A stretch of 64,000 bases of DNA, taken from Nocardiopsis dassonvillei_B (GTDB lineage: Bacteria; Actinomycetota; Actinomycetes; Streptosporangiales; Streptosporangiaceae). The notes below the pieces were generated by a model. The model did no database searches. It was not told the origin of the DNA and saw nothing but the letters and a program-made list of their open reading frames with translations. This document shows, piece after piece, positions 42,440 through 50,404 of the stretch. A program made the position numbers and the translations under genes. The stretch spans positions 6,386,001-6,450,000 of the forward strand of contig NZ_OZ186815.1 in the NCBI RefSeq assembly GCF_964273065.1, read 5' to 3'. Each line of letters begins with the position of its first letter. Position 1 is the first letter of the stretch.

Positions 42440-43306
42440 TCAGCGCGGGGGAGCGCCGTCGAAGAAGACGGCGAGTTCGCGGGCTACCAGGTCGGGCCGG
42501 CCGTCGTTCGCGGCCGCCAGGTGGCCCTGGCCGGGGAGTTCCACGCGGCGGGCGCGCGGCAGGACCCCCTCCAGCGCGGTGAGGGCGTCCTTGAAGTACG
42601 GGGCGCTGCGGGAGCCTCCCAGCAGCAGAACCTCGGCGCGCACCCCGGCGTGGCGGGAGAGCGGCGCGTGCTCGGTCTCGCGGACCATGCGGGCGTCGGC
42701 GGCCATGGTGGGCGGCAGGTCCCGCAGCGGGACGCCGCCGGCACCGGGGTCGCGCAGGGCGGCCCCCATGAGCGCGGCCAGGAGCGGCCGGGGGACGGAC
42801 CGGGCCCAGGGCGGGTCCTGCGTGCCGCGCATCAGGGTGACCATCGCGTGCGCCGTCCGCCCCGCGGCCAGTTCGCGCTCGTAGCGCTCCAGCCAGGCGG
42901 TGGGGGAGAACGAGCCGGTGCGCAGCGGCGGCTCGTACACGGCGATCCGCCGTCCGCCCCCGGCGGTGCGCCCCCATTCCAGGACCGGGACCGCACCCGC
43001 GCTGAGCCCGAACACCCCGCGTGCTCCCGTGTGCTCCACGAGCGCCGCCACGTCGGCGGCCGCGCGGGCGAGGTCGTGGCCCGGGCCGTACGGGCCGCTC
43101 AGGCCCCGGCCGCGCCGGTCGGGCAGGTGCACGGTGAACCGCCCGGCCAGTGCCGCACCCAACGACAACAGGTCGCGGGAGGACATCATCGAGCCGTGGA
43201 ACAGCAGCAGCGGCGGCCCCGCCCCCAGCGTCCGGTAGCCCAGGGCGGTGCCGTCGGGCGCGGTGGCCGCGCCGGTCGCGGACACGGGCCGGGTGTTCTC
43301 GTCCAT
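42440..43306 (-). CDS. Alpha/beta hydrolase
   Basis: 288 residues. LLLFHGSMMSSRDLL gives the HG oxyanion strand, GVFGLSAGAVPVLEW the nucleophile elbow G-L-S-A-G, and LPGQGHLAAAND the catalytic His. It is cytoplasmic. It could be an esterase, a haloperoxidase-like enzyme or a lactone hydrolase; substrate unknown. A perfect GTCAAG-ATAA-CTTGAC palindrome (43337-43352) overlaps its -35 region, suggesting a dedicated repressor elsewhere. Confidence 0.82.
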   Translation of the reverse strand: MDENTRPVSATGAATAPDGTALGYRTLGAGPPLLLFHGSMMSSRDLLSLGAALAGRFTVHLPDRRGRGLSGPYGPGHDLARAAADVAALVEHTGARGVFGLSAGAVPVLEWGRTAGGGRRIAVYEPPLRTGSFSPTAWLERYERELAAGRTAHAMVTLMRGTQDPPWARSVPRPLLAALMGAALRDPGAGGVPLRDLPPTMAADARMVRETEHAPLSRHAGVRAEVLLLGGSRSAPYFKDALTALEGVLPRARRVELPGQGHLAAANDGRPDLVARELAVFFDGAPPR

Positions 43307-43336
43307 GGCCCCACTGTCAACGCGCACACCAGACTT

Positions 43337-43352
43337 GTCAAGATAACTTGAC
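43337..43352 (-). promoter_or_regulatory. Perfect 16-bp palindrome over the hydrolase -35
   Basis: GTCAAG-ATAA-CTTGAC. On the minus strand CTTGACA supplies a TTGACA -35, with GACAGT 17 bases downstream. Probably a TetR- or MarR-type operator; no such regulator gene is adjacent. Confidence 0.5.
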
Positions 43353-43418
43353 GCCATTCGGAGTGCGGACATGGAGGTGCCCGGGGGCGCCGTCGGGTGG
43401 GGACGGCGCGCTCCCGGG

Positions 43419-43572
43419 CACAAAGCCGGACCCATGTCCCCCAACACGGGCCCAGCGGGTGCGGCCGGGTTGCACGGGGTGCGGTCCGGCCGCTGGGAAG
43501 GCGAACGTGGCGGTCGGGTACGTGCCGGAAACCCCCATTGCCGGCACGAGCGCTCACGTTCGCGCATGGTCT
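43419..43572 (+). ncRNA. Three-hairpin structured element, copy 1
   Basis: This ~150-base element recurs at 46117. Hairpin 1: 43428-43437 with 43444-43453 (two A-C mismatches), loop CCCCCA. Hairpin 2: GCGGCCGG (43461-43468) with CCGGCCGC (43486-43493), inner GCAC/GTGC. Hairpin 3: outer GCGAACGTG (43501-43509) with CACGTTCGC (43555-43563), inner CGTGCCGG/CCGGCACG, loop AAACCCCCATTG. Stems are conserved and loops vary between copies. Two C-run loops recall 6C RNA (Rfam RF01066). A mobile MITE-like element is the alternative. Confidence 0.55.
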
Positions 43573-43819
43573 CGTTGTCACGCTCCCGGATCCCCTGCGG
43601 GTCCCGTCCGCGTTCACCATGAAGAACGTGCCGGGGCGGCCGGATGTTCCCGGCTAGCATTTTTCTCGAGAGATGTCCAGGTCACACTCCCCGCGGCCGT
43701 CGCGGCGGGCGCCGCCTCCCCACCCGCGGGACACGGACCGGAACGGTCCGGCGGTGGCAGGCGTCACACGAGGCGGAACAGGGAATCCTCCGGAGGCGAG
43801 ACCGAGCAGGGAAGGTCCG

Positions 43820-46051
43820 ATGAGCACCCCCACCACCCCCGAACCCACCGTGCCGGCACCGGGCACCCCCGTCGGCCCGCCTCCCGGCCTGACACCCCTG
43901 ACCGCCGACGACCCCCGCGCCCTGGGCCCCTACCGCCTGGCGGGCCGTATCGGCGCGGGCGGCATGGGCGCCGTCTACGGGGGTGTGGACCCCGCCGGCC
44001 TGTGCGTCGCCGTCAAGACCGTGCACGCCCGGCACGCCCGCAGGCGCCGCTACCGGGAGGCGTTCGCCCGCGAGGTGGAGATGCTGGGACGCGCCCGCGG
44101 CATCGGCACCGCCGCCCTCTACGCCGCCGACGTCACCGCGAAGGTCCCCTGGCTGGCCTTCGAGTACATCCCCGGCCGCGACCTGCGCGCCCACGTGCGC
44201 GCGTTCGGCCCGCTGGAGGGGGAGATGCTCCGCGCGTTCGCCGTCGGCACGGCCGAGGGCCTGGCCGCCCTGCACACCGCCGGGATCGCCCACCGCGACA
44301 TCAAGCCCGGGAACGTGGTGCTGTCCCCGACCGGCCCCAGGATCGTCGACTTCGGCATCGCCACGGACATCGGCGCCGACCGGTCCACCGACCGCTCCGC
44401 CTCCTACGGCACCCCCGGCTGGGTGGCGCCCGAGCGCTATGCCGGGGCCACCGCCGCCCCCGCCGCCGACGTGTTCGCCTGGGGCGGTCTGGTGGCGCTG
44501 GCCGCCACCGGCCGTGACCCCTTCGGCCGCGGCACCCCGCAGGAGCTGCGGGCCCGGGTGGAGGCGGGGGAGTACGACATCGACGGGGTCCCCGCCACCC
44601 TGCTGCCGCTCGTGGAGGCGGCACTGTCCGTGGACCCGGCGGCGCGCCCGCGCGCCGTGCAGCTCATGCGCGCCCTGCTGCCCGAACCCGAGGAGGTCGG
44701 CCTGGCGGGCGGGGGGCGGGTGCCCGCCGTGCGGACCCTGCGGGCGCTGCTGGACGCCCACTGGCGGGGCGTCGACGCAGCCGGGCACGACCCGAGGCTG
44801 TGGGCGGGCGCGGTCGGGCTCGCCTCGGCCGCCGGACTGGCCGGCGCCGCCCTGTTCTCCGGTGGCGCCCCCGCCGCCGGAACCGCGGGCGGTGCAGCGG
44901 GGGGCACGGCGGCCGGCGGGAGCACGGCCACCGGCACGGCCGTCGGCCAGGGCGGCGGCGCACTGACCGCCCTGGCCGGGTCCAAGGCCGCGACCGCGGG
45001 CGCGGGCGTGCTCCTCGCCGCGGGACTGGCCGGCGGCGGCTACCTGGTCTACGACCGGGCCGCCGACGACCCCGCCGAGGCCGTGCTGGCCGCCGCGCAG
45101 GTCCTGGAGGAGGGGGAGGGGTTCACCGCGCGCGTCGAGCGCACACCCGTCGGCGGGGGAGAACCGGTCGTGGAGGAGTACGAGTACTCGGCCGAGGGGC
45201 GGACCCTCCTCATCCGGGGCGCGGCCATGGGGGAGGGGACCACGGCCGTGGCGGTGCGCCGCGGCGGTCTGTACGTGTACGCCCCGCGGGAGCAGGAGAT
45301 GGCGGGCGCCTACTGGAACGACTCGGCCCCCCTGCTGGCGGTCGACGCGAGTGTGACCGCCGATTCCCTCTCCGGCCTGGTGACCGCCCCGCTGCGGGCC
45401 CTGGCCGAGTCGGGGCGGGCCGAGAGCGAGGGGGAGGGAGGCTACTCGGGGCCGACCGTCGTGCGGGTGCTGGACCGGGGGGTCCTCACCGAGGAGGAGG
45501 GGACCGGCCGGGTGGAGGTCGACGCGGAGGGTGCGCCGGTACGGGCCGAGTACACCACCGGAGGCTGGGAGGTGCGGATCGACTTCGCCTCCGTCGGGGA
45601 CGCGGTCGAGGTGCGGGACCCGCAGGTCACCTCCGCCGGGGACGGGTTCGGCTGGGCCGCGGTCCACGCGCCGGTGTGCGGGACCGTGACCATGGCCGGC
45701 CGGGAGTGGGACGTCCGGGCCAGCGGCTGGGAGGTGGACTGCGACTACGCGATGGAGACCTCGGCGATGATGAACGGGACCGACGTCTACGGGGAGAACG
45801 CCGACCCCGGGCGCGTCGAGGTCCTGGGCGGCTACAGCGGGAGCGGCGGCACCACCTGGCTCATCGACGGCACGATGTCCTGCGCCATCTTCCGCCGCGA
45901 CCTCGGTGGGACGATCGAGGGGCGGACCTTCTTCCTGGCCCCCTGCCAGCCGGCGGCCGCGGTGGGCGAGCCCCCCGAGGACTCGCCCTTCCCCTACACC
46001 GAGGTGGAGTTCGAGCCCAGGACCCTGATCGACTACCACGAGCGGCCCTGA
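43820..46051 (+). CDS. Transmembrane Ser/Thr protein kinase with large extracellular domain
   Basis: 743 residues. The kinase domain (~37-320) has IGAGGMGAVY (P loop), VAVKTVHA (Lys66), HRDIKPGNVV (Asp160), VDFGIA (Asp177) and APERYAG. A Gly/Ala-rich stretch (~345-390) leads to one membrane helix (~392-412, GVLLAAGLAGGGYLVYD). The outer ~330 residues are beta-rich with YVYAPREQEMAG and cysteines in APVCGTV, VDCDYAM, MSCAIF and LAPCQPA, giving up to two disulfides. No PASTA repeats, so it is not PknB; the outer domain may sense a ligand. The gene sits between two copies of the three-hairpin element. Confidence 0.88.
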   Translation: MSTPTTPEPTVPAPGTPVGPPPGLTPLTADDPRALGPYRLAGRIGAGGMGAVYGGVDPAGLCVAVKTVHARHARRRRYREAFAREVEMLGRARGIGTAALYAADVTAKVPWLAFEYIPGRDLRAHVRAFGPLEGEMLRAFAVGTAEGLAALHTAGIAHRDIKPGNVVLSPTGPRIVDFGIATDIGADRSTDRSASYGTPGWVAPERYAGATAAPAADVFAWGGLVALAATGRDPFGRGTPQELRARVEAGEYDIDGVPATLLPLVEAALSVDPAARPRAVQLMRALLPEPEEVGLAGGGRVPAVRTLRALLDAHWRGVDAAGHDPRLWAGAVGLASAAGLAGAALFSGGAPAAGTAGGAAGGTAAGGSTATGTAVGQGGGALTALAGSKAATAGAGVLLAAGLAGGGYLVYDRAADDPAEAVLAAAQVLEEGEGFTARVERTPVGGGEPVVEEYEYSAEGRTLLIRGAAMGEGTTAVAVRRGGLYVYAPREQEMAGAYWNDSAPLLAVDASVTADSLSGLVTAPLRALAESGRAESEGEGGYSGPTVVRVLDRGVLTEEEGTGRVEVDAEGAPVRAEYTTGGWEVRIDFASVGDAVEVRDPQVTSAGDGFGWAAVHAPVCGTVTMAGREWDVRASGWEVDCDYAMETSAMMNGTDVYGENADPGRVEVLGGYSGSGGTTWLIDGTMSCAIFRRDLGGTIEGRTFFLAPCQPAAAVGEPPEDSPFPYTEVEFEPRTLIDYHERP

Positions 46052-46507
46052 CCGGAGCCTCGCGGACCGGGCGGAAGAGGTCCGGGGCCCGCCGCGCGGT
46101 GGCGGCGGACCCCGGACACAGGCCGGGCCCGTGTCCCCCAACACGGGCCCGGCGGGCGCGGCCAGAAGCACTGAGTGCGGTCCGGCCGCTGGGAAGGCGA
46201 ACGTGGCGATGATCTCGTGTCGGAAACCCCCATTGCCGACACGACGCGCACGTTCGCGCATGGTCTTCGATGTGTGCGATGCGGCGCCCTCGACCTGTGG
46301 CGGCGGGTTGCGGATTCGGGGTCTGCGGGGTTCCAGGTCGGGGTTCGGGGCGCTTCACCTGTGAGAACGCTTCGTACAGCTTGGGTGTTCCCCGTGGTTC
46401 CGAGGATTTTCGTTCCGCCCGGTAAAAAGCCGGTGCGGACCCTGCCATGGAATCCCTAAGCTCCTGACGATGCGGGGGGACGAACGCCCGCACGAGCGAG
46501 GAGGGGG
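46052..46507. other. Spacer with second copy of the structured element
   Basis: 456 bases after the kinase gene. Copy 2 of the element occupies 46117-46266. The remaining ~240 bases before 46508 hold no gene or clear promoter. Confidence 0.45.
46117..46266 (+). ncRNA. Three-hairpin structured element, copy 2
   Basis: Same orientation as copy 1, 2.7 kb downstream. Hairpin 1: GGGCCCGTGT (46125-46134) with ACACGGGCCC (46141-46150), perfect, loop CCCCCA. Hairpin 2: GCGGCC...GGCCGC with inner GCAC/GTGC. Hairpin 3: outer 46197-46205 with 46249-46257, inner CGTGTCGG (46216-46223) with CCGACACG (46236-46243), loop AAACCCCCATTG. Relative to copy 1 one inner pair has changed C-G to T-A, which keeps pairing. 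Both G+C-rich mismatches of copy 1 hairpin 1 are paired here. Confidence 0.55.
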
Positions 46508-46906
46508 ATGGCCGGCATGGCCGGGACCATGACGCTGTGGCGTCCGACGGGGCCGGAGGAACTGGACCTGGTCCGGGACTCCGGGTGGCGGGAGTGGCCG
46601 CCGCGCCTGCCCGACCAGCCGATCTTCTACCCGGTGCTCAACGAGGATTACGCGGTGCGCATCGCACGGGACTGGAACCTGCCCCGGTCCGGGGCGGGCC
46701 ACGTCACCCGGTTCGGGGTGGACGCGGACTTCGCCGCCCGCTACCCGGTCCGGCAGGCGGGCGGGCGCACGATCCTGGAGCTGTGGGTGCCCGCCGAGGA
46801 GCTCGCCGAGTTCAACGCCCACCTGGTGGGGCCGATCCGCCTGGTCGTGTCGTTCCTGCCCGAACACCCCGAGGGCCTGCGCCACGACGGGGACGCCGTG
46901 CCCTGA
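46508..46906 (+). CDS. Conserved protein often labelled ADP-ribosylation/crystallin J1
   Basis: 132 residues. MTLWRPTGPEELDLVRDSGW, LPDQPIFYPVLNEDYAVRIA and the following RDWN block, ARYPVRQAGGR and WVPAEELAEFNAHLVGPIRL make a widespread actinobacterial family. It is labelled ADP-ribosylation/crystallin J1 in many genomes, but none of the Asp-rich metal motifs of ADP-ribosylglycohydrolases is present, so the label should not be trusted. Function unknown. GAGGAGGGGG precedes ATGs at 46508, 46517 and 46529; family resemblance begins at 46529. Confidence 0.75.
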   Translation: MAGMAGTMTLWRPTGPEELDLVRDSGWREWPPRLPDQPIFYPVLNEDYAVRIARDWNLPRSGAGHVTRFGVDADFAARYPVRQAGGRTILELWVPAEELAEFNAHLVGPIRLVVSFLPEHPEGLRHDGDAVP

Positions 46907-46984
46907 CCCGGTTGCCGGACTCCGGACGGACGCCACCGCGCCCCGGACGCCCCGCACCCCGGGCCGGACGCCGGGGCCGCCCGG

Positions 46985-47657
46985 GACACCGTGCGACCGG
47001 CGGGCGGGCCACCCCAGCAGGTCGTCGGTGAGGAACTCCCCCTCACCGGCGACGCCGGGGCACAGCGCTCCCAGGTCCAGGAGCACGGCCTCCGCCGACT
47101 CCCCGCCCGCGGCCGGGTCGAAGTCCGGGCCGGGCGCGCACATGAGGAGCCCGCGGCCGCCGCCGTCGTCACCGACGAGTGCCCGGCCGGGCGCGTGGCG
47201 GGCGACCTCGTAGGCCGCGTTGCGCTCGGCCAGGGAGTGCGGACCGTGGACCGCGGTGCCGTCCGGAGGACGGAGGCCGGGCGTGGTGCGCCACAGGTCG
47301 GCCGCAGACGGGTCGGCGACCGGGCGCACCGGGGCGGGCGGCTGCCCGGCCCGGGCCAGGGCGGCGAGCAGGACCGGCGCGTCGGTGCGCGTCCCCGGGC
47401 CGGAGGGGCGCACCGACGCACTCGTGCACCTCGTGCCGGTAGGGGGCGACCAGGTCGAGCACCGTACGCAGGCGGCGGACCGCCTCGACGTGGTCGCCGC
47501 CGGACAGTTCGGACCGCAGCAGCGGCACCCCGGACAGGGCGCGCCGGGCCACCTCGGACACGCCCAGGCCCGGGGCGCGGTGCAGCGCCGTGAGGACGGC
47601 GGGGGGCGGGCGTTCGCGCAGCAGGACACGGGCGCTGACGGCCCCCGGGTCGGTCAT
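46985..47657 (-). pseudogene. Frameshifted SMI1/KNR4-like gene
   Basis: A leftward gene opens at the ATG at 47657 with GGAAGGGG upstream: MTDPGAVSARVLLRERPPPA, APGLGVSEVARRALSGVPLL, RLRTVLDLVAPYRHEVHECV. Coding then continues only in a different frame from about 47400: LLAALARAGQPPAPVRPVAD, LRPPDGTAVHGPHSLAERNA, ALVGDDGGGRGLLMCAPGPD, LDLGALCPGVAGEGEFLTDD, LLGW. The two halves look like one ~220-residue protein with a SUKH/SMI1-KNR4-like end, broken by a single-base shift within about 47380-47440. No stop closes it near 46985. It is either a pseudogene or an assembly error. Confidence 0.5.
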
Positions 47658-47837
47658 CGACGCCCCTTCCCTCCGGCCCGGTCGTGACGGGGGAACAGGC
47701 CGGCGGGGGCCGGTGACGGGATCGGGGGGAATTCCTCCGCGTTCCGCGTCATGGTCCGCCCGCACCGCCGTCGGGACAGGTGGAGGCCCGCACAGGGAGG
47801 GAGCGGGCCGCCGACCGCCCGAGGACAGAGGAGAGCA

Positions 47838-48047
47838 GTGACCATGAGCACGCAGAACGGTACGCGGAACACCCTGGCGCCCCGCCCGCAGGACCCGGCG
47901 CCGGATGCGGAGACGGACGAGACCCGTTACCTGCGGGGCCTGCCCGCCCCGTCCGTCCTGGACCGCGGGCGGCGCAGACTCGCCTTCGCGAGCCTGCGCC
48001 GCCCCGCCGCGGAGCCCGCCGGGCTCACACCCGGGCGACGAGCTTGA
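47838..48047 (+). CDS. Small unknown protein
   Basis: 69 residues from a GTG at 47838 (or 67 from the ATG at 47844) after AGGAGAG. It is hydrophilic, with EPAGLTPGRRA at its end, and I see no family. It overlaps the convergent RidA-like gene by 23 bases. The good ribosome binding site is the main evidence. Confidence 0.35.
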   Translation: MTMSTQNGTRNTLAPRPQDPAPDAETDETRYLRGLPAPSVLDRGRRRLAFASLRRPAAEPAGLTPGRRA

Positions 48048-48462
48048 TCTCCACCAGGAGTTCGGGGAACGCCAGCCGTGGCGTGCCGATCATCGTGCTC
48101 GCCACCTGCGGGTCCGGCCGCCCGTAGGCCTCCTTGCGCACCTCGCCCGCGACGGCGTCCCCCTCGGCGGCGTCGACCACGTAGATGACCTCGTCGACGA
48201 CGTCGTCCAGGGAGGCGCCGAACCGCTCCAGCAGCCGCGCCGCGTTGGCGTAGCACTGGCGCATCTGCGCCGCCGTGCCGCCGAAGTCGGTGACCCGCCC
48301 GTCGGGGCCGACCGGTGCCGGGGCGACCAGGGTCGGGGCCGGTCCGTCGTGTGCCACCTGGCCCGACACGTATATGGTGTCCCCGCGCTGCAATGCCTGG
48401 ACGTACCCGTAGGTCTCCTCCCACGGGACTCCGTGGGACTCGGTCCTGTTCTCACCGGACAT
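48025..48462 (-). CDS. RidA family protein, second copy
   Basis: 145 residues. TIYVSGQVAHDGPAPTL, TAAQMRQCYANAARLLERFG and the following ASLDDVVDEVIYV are RidA blocks, and VEIKLVARV is the C-terminal IE-type strand. Only distantly like the RidA at 27948. It is divergent from a GlxA-type regulator, which probably controls it. Imine/enamine deaminase or another Rid activity is expected. Confidence 0.85.
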   Translation of the reverse strand: MSGENRTESHGVPWEETYGYVQALQRGDTIYVSGQVAHDGPAPTLVAPAPVGPDGRVTDFGGTAAQMRQCYANAARLLERFGASLDDVVDEVIYVVDAAEGDAVAGEVRKEAYGRPDPQVASTMIGTPRLAFPELLVEIKLVARV

Positions 48463-48584
48463 GGGTTCCCGCCTGTTCGTTCGCTGTCGTGTTCCCTGGA
48501 AACGCTACGAGGGCGCCGGGGCGGGGACCAGAGCGAAGAGTGCCGTCCACGGCAGGGATCGTGCCGGATGTCGGAGGTGGGGGC

Positions 48585-49517
48585 GTGCGCCCGAAGGACG
48601 GGTCCGTGACGGTGGGGATCCTCGCGATGCCGAGGCTGTTCGAGCTCGACGTCGCGATCCCGGTCCACGTCTTCGGACGGCACCCGGCGTACCGGGTCGT
48701 GGTCTGCGGCGGCGGGGACGGGACGCGTCCGGTGGAGGACGCGGCGGGGGCCGACATCCTGGTCGTGCCGGGCTACGGGGAGCCGTACCGGCCGGTCCCG
48801 GAGCCCTACCTGGAGGTCCTGCGCGTCGCCCACGAACGGGGTGCGCGCATCGTGGGGGTCTGCACGGGCGTGTTCGCCCTGGCCGAGGCCGGGCTGCTGG
48901 CGGGCCGCACGGCCACCGTCCACTGGCGCTACGCCGAGGAGCTGCAGGAGGCCTTCCCGGACGTCCGCGTCGACGGGAACCGGCTGCTCGTCGAGGACGG
49001 GCGGCTCCTCACGTCGGCCGGGGCGAGTGCCGGGATCGACACCTGCCTGCACCTGATCGAGGCGGACCTCGGGACGGTGGCCGCGGACGGGGCGGCCCGG
49101 GAGGCGGTCGTGTCGTCCGCCCGCGACGCGGAGCAGGCGCAGTACAGCACCGCGGCCCCCCACGCCCGCGAGGGGCTGCGCGCCACGCTCGCCTGGGCTG
49201 TCGAGCACCTGGGGGAGCCCATCACCGTGGCGGTCCTGGCCGAGCGCAGCCGGATGGCGCGGCGGACCCTGATCCGGCACTTCGTCCGCGAGACGGGGAT
49301 GCCGCCCATGCGGTGGGTGACACTGCGGAGGATCGTGGCCGCCCGTCGCCTGCTGGAGTCCACCGACCGGACGGTGGAGAGGATCGCCGCGGAGACGGGG
49401 TTCGGCTCCCCGGTGAACTTCCGGACGATCTTCCGGCGCGAGGTGGGCGTCACCCCGAGCGCCTACCGCCGGATGCGCGCGTCGGACCCCGACCACCCGG
49501 TGCCGGAGCCGTCCTGA
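48585..49517 (+). CDS. GlxA-type regulator: DJ-1/PfpI plus AraC helix-turn-helix
   Basis: 310 residues. The N-terminal ~170 residues are a class I glutamine-amidotransferase-like domain (VGILAMPRLFELDVAIPVHV, GARIVGVCTGVFALAEAGLL, LLTSAGASAGIDTCLHLIEA). The C-terminal ~100 residues are AraC: VLAERSRMARRTLIRHFVRE, RIVAARRLLESTDRTVERIA, GFGSPVNFRTIFRREVGVTP. GGAGG stands 7 bases before the GTG at 48585. It is divergent from the RidA-like gene. Confidence 0.9.
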   Translation: MRPKDGSVTVGILAMPRLFELDVAIPVHVFGRHPAYRVVVCGGGDGTRPVEDAAGADILVVPGYGEPYRPVPEPYLEVLRVAHERGARIVGVCTGVFALAEAGLLAGRTATVHWRYAEELQEAFPDVRVDGNRLLVEDGRLLTSAGASAGIDTCLHLIEADLGTVAADGAAREAVVSSARDAEQAQYSTAAPHAREGLRATLAWAVEHLGEPITVAVLAERSRMARRTLIRHFVRETGMPPMRWVTLRRIVAARRLLESTDRTVERIAAETGFGSPVNFRTIFRREVGVTPSAYRRMRASDPDHPVPEPS

Positions 49518-49930
49518 ATCTGTGAAGTGAGCCCGCGTGAGGCTTCCACCTGCAGGAGAGCCGAGGGGGACGGCGGCACGGCGGGCATGCCGGACGCGGG
49601 TGCCGCGGCCTCCGGCGGGTCGCACGCCCCACCTCCGGGCAGCCCTCATCGGCGTCCGGCACCTGGGCGTGGAGTACGGCGGCGTCCACTCCGTCGGGCC
49701 TCCGCCCCTCCAGGTGCGGCGGGGGCTCCACGCCCCGCCCGGTACCGGCGGGGCGGGCGGGACCCGGGTCCCGGAGAGCGTCGAGGGCCACCGCGCCGCC
49801 GCCTCCGGCACCGTGGAGGGCTTCGCACCCGCCGGTTGGAGGGCGCACGGAAGCGGGCTCCGGCGTTCTGCCGGGCGCGGCTCCCGCGGCCGTCTCGACA
49901 CCGTCGATACGGCCGCGGGCGTGTCCGGGG
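49518..49930. other. Non-coding stretch with a terminator-like hairpin
   Basis: 413 bases after the GlxA-type gene. Only the hairpin at 49883-49919 stands out. No open frame here has a ribosome binding site or a recognisable product. Confidence 0.4.
49883..49919 (-). terminator. 11-bp perfect hairpin
   Basis: CCCGCGGCCGT (49883-49893) pairs with ACGGCCGCGGG (49909-49919), with an inner CGAC/GTCG. It begins 12 bases after the stop of the small leftward frame at 49931, which it probably terminates. Confidence 0.5.
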
Positions 49931-50128
49931 TCAGGCCCCGCCGAGGCGGGGCCCGGGGGTCAGGTCGGGGTCCAGGACACTGAGCGCGGTCACGACGTCG
50001 GCGAGGGCGTCGGCCAGGACCACCGGCTGGCGGGAGCAGCCGGAGCGGTCGGGGAGCGCGGTGTCGGCGCGTTCGTGGTCGTGGGGTCGGTGGTGGGGAA
50101 GCCGCCGGGGATCGAGGGTGACGGACAT
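49931..50128 (-). CDS. Small hypothetical protein (weakly supported)
   Basis: 65 residues (MSVTLDPRRLPHHRPHDHE ... VVLADALADVVTALSVLDPD). There is no clear ribosome binding site immediately upstream. Support comes from a well-placed terminator hairpin just downstream and a plausible helical C-terminus. No family recognised. Confidence 0.3.
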   Translation of the reverse strand: MSVTLDPRRLPHHRPHDHERADTALPDRSGCSRQPVVLADALADVVTALSVLDPDLTPGPRLGGA

Positions 50129-50356
50129 GTGGTTTCGGGCGCGGGGTCGAGGGGGCGCCCTTCTCCTTCCGGTGTGTTCGACGTCCTCGTGTCCGGCCGT
50201 CCATGACTCCGGGTGACCGGGATGGTGTCGGCTTTACCAGGCTTATCAGGTCCAGGTGACATTCTGCGGATACGGAGCGTGCCTGTGGATGAACGGAGAC
50301 CGGCTCGGGAGACACCCGGCGGGAATAGGGGGAGTGTGATCGCCGTTCGGGCATGA

Positions 50357-50374
50357 TAGTTTCTCAGGAAACTA
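50357..50374 (+). promoter_or_regulatory. 18-bp perfect palindrome before the LLM gene
   Basis: TAGTTTC-TCAG-GAAACTA lies 31-48 bases before the monooxygenase start. This spacing and arm type suit HxlR/MarR regulators of quinone- or electrophile-responsive flavoenzymes. No regulator gene is adjacent. Confidence 0.55.
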
Positions 50375-50404
50375 CTTCTTGGAAAGCTAGTTGAGGAGCG
50401 GGCC

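Larger units (their letters stand above)
43307..43819. other. Divergent spacer with palindrome and structured repeat
   Basis: 513 bases between the leftward hydrolase and the rightward kinase. It contains the palindrome at 43337 and copy 1 of the three-hairpin element (43419-43572). The kinase promoter may use TAGCAT at 43655-43660. Confidence 0.5.

Noticed and set aside
49527..50216. Plus-strand open frame in the spacer after the GlxA-type gene
   Set aside because: Low-complexity Arg/Gly/Pro text without a ribosome binding site or family resemblance.
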